Origin: an uncultured Eubacteriales bacterium
GTDB lineage: Bacteria > Bacillota > Clostridia > Peptostreptococcales > Anaerovoracaceae
Length of the DNA: 64,000 nucleotides
Direction of reading: 5' to 3'
Assembly: GCA_902776285.1 (NCBI GenBank)
Contig: CACYPK010000002.1
Span: 1-64,000, forward strand
The notes under the pieces were generated by a model. That model made no database searches and had not been told where the DNA came from. It saw nothing but the letters and a program-made list of their open reading frames with translations. Both the position numbers and the translations under genes were made by a program. Positions 58,435-64,000 of the stretch are shown here, piece after piece. The number at the start of each line of letters is the position of its first letter. Positions within the stretch are counted from its first letter, which is position 1.

Positions 58435-59398
58435 TCAGGGCCGCAAAATAGTGAATATCATACTGGCGCTGCTGGTGTCGATAGCGGCGTGGGTCTTTGT
58501 CGTGTACAATTACGATCCGATGACAAAGGAAGAATACTCGGGCATCCCGATCACATATACGGGACTTGAGAATCTCGCTAACAGGGGATACGCGGTAGCC
58601 GAGACCAATCATGAAAGAGTGGACGTTACCCTGGAACAAAGAAGGGTAGATACCGGCAGTATCTCTTCCGACGACATATCCGTCACGGCCGACGTCAGCC
58701 AGCTGGCGAATGGACAGAACACAGTCGTGCTGCACGCGGAGGGACCTGAAGGAACGCAGGTGAGCGACGTGTCTCTCAAGGCTGTTACCATCGATATCGA
58801 AAGCGCTGACAGCGAAGACATGAAGATTTCCGTTGAGTATCCGGAGGCGGCAGATGACGATGCTGAGCCGGTCATAGAGGAGATGTCAGCGGAAACAGCC
58901 TCCGTTATCGCGACTGAAGACAGGCTTTCCAGGGTAGACAGAGTAGCGGCCGTGATAGATCCGTCTGATCTTAACGACAAACTCAAACCACTGACGGTCG
59001 AACTCGCCGCGCTCGACAAGGACGGCAACCAAGTGCTGAACGTCGTAGTCTATCCTGAGACTGTTTCGTTCAAGGCCGCTGCTGGGTATACGAAAGAAGT
59101 AAAGCTGAACGTACCGGTAAAGAATGAGAATACAGAAGACTCATATGAGAGGGCGTATACCGCTCCTGAGACCATAGTCATAAAGGGCAGCAAGGATATC
59201 ATCAATAAGACGGGCAGCATCACCGCTGATGAGGTAGACATCTCCTGGCTCTACGAGGATACGGAAGTGCCGCTCACTTACGATCTGCCTGAGGGGATAT
59301 ATATTGCCAATGGATATGAAGATCTGGCATTGAAGGTGACTGTCACCGAAAAGGAAAAAGAAAAGGAAGAAGAGGCTGAGGAAGATGATGCGGGATAA
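58427..59398 (+). CDS. cdaR: CdaR, YbbR-domain regulator of CdaA
   Basis: A 323-residue protein with an N-terminal membrane helix (NIILALLVSIAAWVFVVYN) and extracytoplasmic YbbR repeats (about four, each with a PETVSFKA- or PETIVIKG-like strand), ending in a Lys/Glu/Asp-rich tail. CdaR binds CdaA and tunes its activity. The start codon lies inside the cdaA coding end after AAAGGAGG, giving an eight-base overlap. Tight coupling and family agree. Confidence 0.94.
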   Translation: MSDQGRKIVNIILALLVSIAAWVFVVYNYDPMTKEEYSGIPITYTGLENLANRGYAVAETNHERVDVTLEQRRVDTGSISSDDISVTADVSQLANGQNTVVLHAEGPEGTQVSDVSLKAVTIDIESADSEDMKISVEYPEAADDDAEPVIEEMSAETASVIATEDRLSRVDRVAAVIDPSDLNDKLKPLTVELAALDKDGNQVLNVVVYPETVSFKAAAGYTKEVKLNVPVKNENTEDSYERAYTAPETIVIKGSKDIINKTGSITADEVDISWLYEDTEVPLTYDLPEGIYIANGYEDLALKVTVTEKEKEKEEEAEEDDAG

Positions 59399-59430
59399 GC
59401 AGCTGAAGCCCTCGCCAATAAGAAAAATCA

Positions 59431-59457
59431 AGCAGGGGCTCACCCCTGCTTTTTTTC
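59431..59457 (+). terminator. Terminator of the cdaA-cdaR transcript
   Basis: AGCAGGGG, loop CTCA, CCCCTGCT, then eight T. It overlaps the last codons and stop of the convergent HTH gene (59440), which keeps the cdaR operon from running into the inverted module and glmM. Confidence 0.93.
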
Positions 59458-60171
59458 GAGGAGAGAGGCCGGACTGCATCCCAGCGCGGCAGAGAGCGTT
59501 ATGAGGTATTCTGCGCGCGCCTTGTTTATATCCTTTTGCCTCTGCTCGTACTGCTGTATGGTCCTGAGCGGGACGCCGCTGGCTTTAGCCAATTGTGACT
59601 GGCTGAGCCCGTTTCTTTTGCGCATGATCTTAAGCGGAGCATCTTCCGATCCGGCAATAACACCGGCGATCATCGCGTGTGCGGTCTCCGATGCCGCCTC
59701 GAGAGCATAAGCCCTGCCGAATGCACGGATCTTTCCTGTCCTTTCCTGCGCGGCCATGTCAAGCGGCAGGCTGTCAAGGTATTCGATACGTTTCTTTGCG
59801 TAGCCGGACGTGAATCCGGAGATCGAGAAGGATCTCATTATGCGTCCGAACGGAAGGCCTGATTCCCACTGAGCGCGCGCCAAGGCAAAGCCGCACCAGT
59901 ACTCCGGGCTCAGGCTTGCCGTGTGCCTCGGTGTAGTGCGCTCGAAAGTCAGACCGCTCCGTTCAAGCGTTTCATAAGCAAGTTCGATACCGGACATGCC
60001 GGCCGTTACGCGGATCTCTCCCTGCTCAAACAGCGACGCGAGTCCGCACGAAATAAACAGTTCCATCATTGCGGGCGCGTCTTGGCGGAGACTGTGGACG
60101 GCGAAGTCCAGCATGCGTCCGAGTGAGTCGGAGGCCCTTTCAAGAAGGATCTCATCATAGGCGTGAGTCAT
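59440..60171 (-). CDS. HTH (XRE) protein, partner of the DUF3990 protein
   Basis: A 243-residue protein. The C-terminal 65 residues are a Cro/CI-type helix-turn-helix (MRKRNGLSQSQLAKASGVPLRTIQQYEQRQKDINKA, about 182-217). The first 170 residues, with LLERASDSLGRMLDFAVHSL and SGYAKKRIEYLDSLPLD, match no domain that I know. It starts 17 bases inside the DUF3990 gene with AGGAGGTG seven bases before the ATG, so translation is coupled. I infer an antitoxin and autoregulator, with the palindrome at 60841 its likely operator. The 3' end overlaps the cdaR terminator. Confidence 0.75.
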   Translation of the reverse strand: MTHAYDEILLERASDSLGRMLDFAVHSLRQDAPAMMELFISCGLASLFEQGEIRVTAGMSGIELAYETLERSGLTFERTTPRHTASLSPEYWCGFALARAQWESGLPFGRIMRSFSISGFTSGYAKKRIEYLDSLPLDMAAQERTGKIRAFGRAYALEAASETAHAMIAGVIAGSEDAPLKIMRKRNGLSQSQLAKASGVPLRTIQQYEQRQKDINKARAEYLITLSAALGCSPASLLEKKQG

Positions 60172-60808
60172 ACGGACGCACCTCCTGTTCTATAAGATCT
60201 GTGATGAAAAGACCGCCGGATGACTGCTTCAGGCTTTTTATGGCCCTGAGTTCGCGGCTGCGCCTGACTGGGTATGAGTCTTCTGAAAGGGCAGGCCGGT
60301 AGCCGCTGAAACTCACGCGGTCAAAGGCGCGGTTGCTCTTCAGAACGAACTGCCTGTTGGAATTGCCGCTCACCAGCCTTTTGAGATCCTGATACGCCAG
60401 TCTCCCGTCCAGAAACTCCTGCGCGAACATAAAGAGCCTGTTGTCGGCGCGGTATCCGGTGATACAGTCACAGCTCTGGTAATCCACGGAATAGTACTTG
60501 TTGATGTATTCCCTGGCCCGGTGGGCGATGTCCGAAGACATGTCGAATTCGCGGAAAGCCAGAAGAAGGCTGAGCCAGTGAAGGACGTTATACTGAGGAC
60601 CGCAAAGATTGATGGCTCTCAGGCCGTCGGGGTCTATCGAATACGCGGAGACGAAGCCGTTTCTGTCGCTTTTGACAGCCCATTCCGCGGCGTATTCGGG
60701 ATATTCGGCGCAATAGAAACCCAGGCCGAAATCGTTGAAAGGACGGCCTGCCCCGAACACCGGCGTACGCACTATATGATCTGATCCGTGGTATATCTTT
60801 CTTTCCAT
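60155..60808 (-). CDS. DUF3990 protein (ADP-ribosyltransferase-like, putative toxin)
   Basis: A 217-residue protein matching DUF3990: the start YHGSDHIVRTPVFGAGRPFNDFGLGFYCAEYPEYAAEWA has the H-G, then F-x-x-F-G-x-G-F-Y pattern of ADP-ribosyltransferase-fold proteins. DYQSCDCITGYRADNRLFMF follows near residue 120. Several DUF3990 proteins are encoded beside small regulators in toxin-antitoxin-like pairs; activity is not proven. I start at the ATG at 60808, because an upstream GTG lies before the expected transcription start. Its downstream gene overlaps by 17 bases. The module interrupts the usual cdaA-cdaR-glmM order. Confidence 0.78.
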   Translation of the reverse strand: MERKIYHGSDHIVRTPVFGAGRPFNDFGLGFYCAEYPEYAAEWAVKSDRNGFVSAYSIDPDGLRAINLCGPQYNVLHWLSLLLAFREFDMSSDIAHRAREYINKYYSVDYQSCDCITGYRADNRLFMFAQEFLDGRLAYQDLKRLVSGNSNRQFVLKSNRAFDRVSFSGYRPALSEDSYPVRRSRELRAIKSLKQSSGGLFITDLIEQEVRPYDSRL

Positions 60809-60837
60809 AAAAGACCGTTTTCTTATCCTTTGTTTAG

Positions 60838-60867
60838 AGTATACTCCCACGGGAGTATGATTTCAAA
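60838..60867 (-). promoter_or_regulatory. Promoter with 18-bp palindromic operator for the DUF3990/HTH module
   Basis: On the minus strand TTTGAA, 18 bases, TATACT. The spacer and -10 contain the perfect palindrome ATACTCCCACGGGAGTAT (60841-60858), so binding there would block RNA polymerase. Consistent with autorepression by the HTH protein. Confidence 0.75.
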
Positions 60868-60905
60868 CAAATTGACAAAAGCGCATTTACCGGCCATCTC
60901 CCTGA

Positions 60906-60914
60906 TGCTATAAT
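60906..60914 (+). promoter_or_regulatory. Extended -10 promoter of nagB-glmM
   Basis: TGcTATAAT, no matching -35 at 17 bases. The start near 60921 gives a 60-base leader that contains TCAGCA/TGCTGA inverted repeats. Confidence 0.55.
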
Positions 60915-60979
60915 TCCCACGGTTAGTATAAAAAAGCTTCAGCAGACACCATATATGCTGATGTCCGAAAGGAGATAAC

Positions 60980-61771
60980 ATGAGAGTAGTAATTCAGGAC
61001 GATTATGACAAAATGTGCAAGTGGGCAGCGGACTATATCGCTGACAAGATCAATTCACACAAGGAAGACAGACCGTTCGTACTCGGTTTGCCTACAGGCT
61101 CTTCGCCTATAGGCGTATATAAAAACCTTATAGCAAAGAACAAGGCCGGAGAGATCTCATTCAAGAACGTGGTCACGTTCAACATGGACGAGTATCTTGG
61201 CCTTCCTCACGAGCATGACCAGAGCTACTGGTATTTCATGCACGACAATTTCTTCGATCACCTCGTAGACATGGATCCAGCGAACATCAACATCCTCGAC
61301 GGCATGACTGATGATCCGGAAGGCGAGTGCGCGAGATATGAAGAGAAGATCGCAAGCTACGGCGGCATCGACCTTTTCATGGGCGGCATCGGAGTAGACG
61401 GACACCTCGCGTTCAACGAGCCTTACACATCGCTCACATCCCGCACCGGTCTCAGAGACCTCACGACTGACACACGTATCGTAAACTCGAGATTCTTTGG
61501 CGGAGACCCGGAAGCGGTCCCAGCTCAGGCTCTGTCGGTCGGCATCGGCACAGTCACAGACGCAAAGGAAGTCCTGGTCCTTATCAGCGGCCACAACAAG
61601 GCAAGAGCCATGGCGGCTGTAGTAGAGGGCGGAGTCAGCCAGAAGTGGACCTGCAGCGCTCTGCAGATGCACAACGGCGCCATCATCGCGTGCGATGAAG
61701 AAGCCTGCGGCGAGCTTACGGTAGATACATACAAGTATTTCCTGGATATCGAGAAGAAGGAGAGACTGTAA
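60980..61771 (+). CDS. nagB: Glucosamine-6-phosphate deaminase
   Basis: A 263-residue enzyme converting glucosamine 6-phosphate to fructose 6-phosphate and ammonia. Typical segments are LGLPTGSSPIGVYKNLI (phosphate loop, near residue 36), TFNMDEYLGLP (catalytic Asp, near 67), GGIGVDGHLAFNEP (catalytic His region, near 135) and LVLISGHNKARA. The stop overlaps the glmM start by one base. A degradative deaminase and the biosynthetic mutase in one operon suggest control of the amino-sugar branch point. Confidence 0.95.
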   Translation: MRVVIQDDYDKMCKWAADYIADKINSHKEDRPFVLGLPTGSSPIGVYKNLIAKNKAGEISFKNVVTFNMDEYLGLPHEHDQSYWYFMHDNFFDHLVDMDPANINILDGMTDDPEGECARYEEKIASYGGIDLFMGGIGVDGHLAFNEPYTSLTSRTGLRDLTTDTRIVNSRFFGGDPEAVPAQALSVGIGTVTDAKEVLVLISGHNKARAMAAVVEGGVSQKWTCSALQMHNGAIIACDEEACGELTVDTYKYFLDIEKKERL

Positions 61772-63120
61772 TGGGCAAATATTTCGGAACAGACGGCTTC
61801 CGCGGCGAAGCCAACAAGACGCTGACATTCGATCACGCCATCAAGATCGGCCGTTATCTCGGCTGGTACTACGGCAAGAGACTTGACCGCAAGGCAAAGG
61901 TGGTCATCGGAAAGGATACAAGAAGATCCAGCTACATGTTTGAGTACGCGCTGTGCACGGGCCTCATGGCATCTGGTGCTGACGCCTACATCATGCACGT
62001 TACGACGACTCCGTCGGTATCTTACATCGCCAGAGTCGACGATTTCGACTGCGGCATCATGATCTCGGCTTCTCATAATCCGTACTACGACAACGGCATC
62101 AAGATCGTCAACAACAACGGCGAGAAGATGGACGAAGAAACTCTTCTGAAGATCGAGCAGTACATCGACGGCGAGATGGAAGTTCCTATGGCAGAACGCG
62201 AAGAGATCGGGCGCACTGTAGACTACGTCAGCGGACGTAACCGCTACATCGGATACCTCATCTCGATGTCCAAGTTCAGTTTCAAGGATGTCAAGGTCGG
62301 CCTCGACGTCGCGAACGGCGCGGCATGGTCGATCGCGAAGGGCGTATTCGACGCTCTCGGAGCAAAGACATATGTTATGAACGATGAGCCGGATGGCTAT
62401 AACATCAACACAAACTGCGGCTCCACACATATAGAGCATCTGCAGAAGTTCGTCGTGGACAAGGGCCTCGATGTCGGATTCGCTTATGACGGCGACGCCG
62501 ATAGGTGCCTTTGCGTCGATGAGAAGGGCAACGTGGTCACGGGCGATCATATCATGTACATCTACGGCCTCTACATGAAGGAGAGAGGAAAACTGCTCAA
62601 CAACAAGGTCGTTACGACTGTTATGTCCAACTTCGGCCTCTACAAGGCACTGGACAAGGTCGGCATCGAATACGAGCAGACCAAGGTCGGCGACAAATAC
62701 GTTTATGAGAACATGGTGCAGAACGGCCACCGCATCGGCGGCGAGCAGAGCGGCCATATCATCTTCACCAAGTACGCTACGACAGGCGACGGCATCCTTA
62801 CTTCCCTCAAACTGATGGAAGTCATGCTTGCCAGAAAGAAGAAGATGAGCGAGCTGGCTGCTCCGGTAGTGTTCTATCCTCAGGTGCTCAAGAACGTAAG
62901 AGTCAAGAGCAAAGAGGCCTGCATGAACGATCCTGACGTGCTGGCAGCTGACGCCGCGGCAAAGAAGGCTCTCGGAGATAAGGGCCGCACTCTGCTGAGA
63001 GAATCCGGCACTGAGCCTGTAGTCAGAGTCATGGCCGAGGCTCCATCAGAAGAAGAGTGCGAGAAGTACGTTGATCAGATCATCGACGCGATCCGCGCAA
63101 AGGGACATCTGGTAGACTAG
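61771..63120 (+). CDS. glmM: Phosphoglucosamine mutase GlmM
   Basis: A 449-residue phosphohexomutase that converts glucosamine 6-phosphate to glucosamine 1-phosphate for UDP-GlcNAc. The catalytic serine is in ISASHNPYYDNGIK near residue 101, the metal loop is FAYDGDADRCL near 240, the sugar loop GGEQSGHII near 326, and the phosphate-binding loop RESGTEPVVRVMAE near 410. GlmM is a known interaction partner and inhibitor of CdaA. In many Bacillota it is the third gene after cdaR; here it follows nagB. Confidence 0.95.
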   Translation: MGKYFGTDGFRGEANKTLTFDHAIKIGRYLGWYYGKRLDRKAKVVIGKDTRRSSYMFEYALCTGLMASGADAYIMHVTTTPSVSYIARVDDFDCGIMISASHNPYYDNGIKIVNNNGEKMDEETLLKIEQYIDGEMEVPMAEREEIGRTVDYVSGRNRYIGYLISMSKFSFKDVKVGLDVANGAAWSIAKGVFDALGAKTYVMNDEPDGYNINTNCGSTHIEHLQKFVVDKGLDVGFAYDGDADRCLCVDEKGNVVTGDHIMYIYGLYMKERGKLLNNKVVTTVMSNFGLYKALDKVGIEYEQTKVGDKYVYENMVQNGHRIGGEQSGHIIFTKYATTGDGILTSLKLMEVMLARKKKMSELAAPVVFYPQVLKNVRVKSKEACMNDPDVLAADAAAKKALGDKGRTLLRESGTEPVVRVMAEAPSEEECEKYVDQIIDAIRAKGHLVD

Positions 63121-63129
63121 GAGGCGCGT

Positions 63130-63789
63130 ATGTACACAATAAAAGACCTGTATGACCTCGATCATACTCTCGCGAAGGATTACCTTGCGCAGTTCACATA
63201 TCCGTGGGAAGCTCTGAAGGGCATAAAGGAGTTAATCCTGCAGCTTGGTCCGACGCTCGATCCTGAGGAATATGAAGAGGTGAGTGAGAATGTATGGGTG
63301 CACAAGACCGCAAAGGTATTTCCGAGCGCTTATCTCGGATCGCCATGCATAATCGGACCTAATACTGAAGTAAGACACTGCGCCTTCGTCAGAGGCTCGG
63401 CTCTTGTCGGAGCTGACTGTGTGGTCGGAAACTCGGTAGAACTCAAGAACGTGATACTCTTCGATCACGTGCAGACGCCGCACTACAACTATGTAGGCGA
63501 CTCGATCCTCGGCTACTACAGCCACATGGGAGCGGGCTCCATCACATCGAACGTGAAGGCGGACAAACAGCTTGTCATAGTGAAAAACGGCACTGAGAGA
63601 ATAGAGACCGGCATAAAGAAGTTCGGAGCGATGCTGGGCGACCATGTAGAAGTTGGCTGCAACGCGGTGCTCAATCCGGGTACTGTGATAGGCCGCAACT
63701 CCAACGTTTATCCTACATCCTGCGTAAGAGGAGTCATTCCTGAAAACAGCATCTGGAAAAACAGCGGAGATGTCGTAGAAAAACAATAA
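63130..63789 (+). CDS. Left-handed beta-helix (GlmU C-terminal-like) acyl/nucleotidyltransferase
   Basis: A 219-residue protein with hexapeptide repeats (AYLGSPCIIGPNTEVRHCAFVRGSALVGADCVVGNSVELKN, then DHVEVGCNAVLNPGTVIGRNSNVYP), the left-handed beta-helix of GlmU-type acetyltransferases, and a 60-residue helical N-terminus in place of the uridylyltransferase domain. HYNYVGDSILGYYSHMGAGS resembles the GlmU active-site stretch. It is nine bases after glmM with a strong GGAGG site. Glucosamine-1-phosphate acetyltransferase is a fair guess from fold and operon, but not proven. Confidence 0.8.
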   Translation: MYTIKDLYDLDHTLAKDYLAQFTYPWEALKGIKELILQLGPTLDPEEYEEVSENVWVHKTAKVFPSAYLGSPCIIGPNTEVRHCAFVRGSALVGADCVVGNSVELKNVILFDHVQTPHYNYVGDSILGYYSHMGAGSITSNVKADKQLVIVKNGTERIETGIKKFGAMLGDHVEVGCNAVLNPGTVIGRNSNVYPTSCVRGVIPENSIWKNSGDVVEKQ

Positions 63790-63797
63790 TTATTATA

Positions 63798-63843
63798 AGA
63801 CCGGCGCAAAATGCTGTTCACTTATGAGCATGCCGGTCTTTTG
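63798..63843 (+). terminator. Terminator of the nagB-glmM operon
   Basis: AAGACCGGC pairs with GCCGGTCTT (63798-63806 with 63832-63840), with an inner ATGC/GCAT, followed by TTGATATGG. The T run is short. Confidence 0.65.
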
Positions 63844-63846
63844 ATA

Positions 63847-63855
63847 TGGTATAAT
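63847..63855 (+). promoter_or_regulatory. Extended -10 promoter of the pyruvate kinase gene
   Basis: TGgTATAAT, 41 bases before the ATG. Confidence 0.55.
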
Positions 63856-63896
63856 AACTGTGTATGGACATCTTGCGAAACAAAGGGGATTCAGTT

Positions 63897-64000
63897 ATGA
63901 GAAAGACCAAGATCGTATGTACCATGGGACCGAGAGAGACTGACGACGCGATCCTATCTGAACTTGTAAAGGAGATGGATGTCGCGAGGTTCAATTTTTC
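63897..64000 (+). CDS. pyk: Pyruvate kinase, N-terminal part (cut by window end)
   Basis: The first 34 codons read MRKTKIVCTMGPRETDDAIL and continue with KEMDVARFNFS, the unmistakable N-terminus of pyruvate kinase (the KIVCTxGP and xxxRxNFS motifs, the latter with a substrate-binding Arg and Asn). The enzyme makes pyruvate and ATP from phosphoenolpyruvate and ADP. AAAGGGG precedes the ATG. The rest lies outside the window. Confidence 0.9.
   Translation, partial: MRKTKIVCTMGPRETDDAILSELVKEMDVARFNF

Noticed and set aside
61525..62757. Minus-strand open frame (410 codons) opposite nagB/glmM
   Set aside because: Mirror of two unmistakable enzymes with high codon bias; no start signal.
1..64000. 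rRNA, tRNA, insertion sequences, prophage or CRISPR arrays
   Set aside because: I looked on both strands and saw none that I could support.

Overview
The window is about 50% GC, gene-dense, has Shine-Dalgarno-led genes in short operons, and carries no rRNA, tRNA, phage or transposase genes that I can see. The gene set points to a strictly anaerobic, amino-acid-fermenting member of the Clostridia (Bacillota): a PrdX-type prolyl-tRNA deacylase next to a UGA-containing selenoprotein gene, an alanine/sodium symporter with an ornithine-racemase-like enzyme, two 2-hydroxyacyl-CoA dehydratase subunits, HydE, ferredoxin-type flavoproteins, ThiT with a TPP riboswitch, CdaA/CdaR, CsoR/CopA and RecD2. 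A relative of the Eubacteriales Family XIII/Anaerovoracaceae is my guess, not something the sequence proves.

Layout. 1-4.3 kb: tagD, MscS, PAP2 phosphatase, then a selenium/sulfur locus (YedE-like transporter, TusA-like carrier, DUF3343 protein) that holds a very well-folded 145-nt element. 4.4-12.7 kb: M16C protease, HerA-like ATPase, PrdX-like deacylase, a selenoprotein with an in-frame UGA and SECIS-like hairpin, symporter and racemase. 12.8-22.7 kb: hybrid histidine kinase, YgjP-type metallopeptidase, DUF445 protein, ABC exporter with a long coiled coil, cyclophilin, K+ channel, Nudix hydrolase. 22.7-31.3 kb: MltG, PTS IIC, a Phd/PIN toxin-antitoxin operon with a textbook operator, BaiN-like flavoprotein, threonine aldolase, and the copper operon csoR-copA with two CsoR boxes. 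31.4-37.4 kb: 2-hydroxyacyl-CoA dehydratase operon, a probable small RNA, hydE, and cysK behind a leader peptide carrying Met-Met-Cys-Cys-Cys and mutually exclusive hairpins. 37.4-41.4 kb: a TetR-controlled redox operon, DUF1461 protein and a TrpR-like regulator. 41.4-50.6 kb: nadE, yhaM, recD2, comF, rsuA, an ICMT-like methyltransferase, thpR, an acetyltransferase, thiT and a PfkB kinase. 50.6-56 kb: a TetR regulator, a 930-residue Fe-S/FAD oxidoreductase, HypA, two small unknown proteins around a structured RNA (probably the raiA motif), and hpf. 56-64 kb: LCP protein, cdaA-cdaR, an inverted DUF3990/HTH module, nagB-glmM and a left-handed beta-helix protein, then the start of pyruvate kinase.

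Themes. Sulfur and selenium recur: Se/S transport and carriers, a selenoprotein, and a cysK attenuator whose promoter shares an operator (CCTA-N9-TAGG) with the promoter of a small RNA 1.4 kb upstream. Extended -10 promoters (TGnTATAAT or near variants) are common, and three genes have a -10 hexamer exactly six bases before the ATG with no ribosome-binding site, so their mRNAs are probably leaderless. The items most worth following up are the cysK Met/Cys attenuator with the shared operator, the selenoprotein, the 145-nt element in the Se/S locus, and the DUF3990/HTH module lying between cdaR and glmM.
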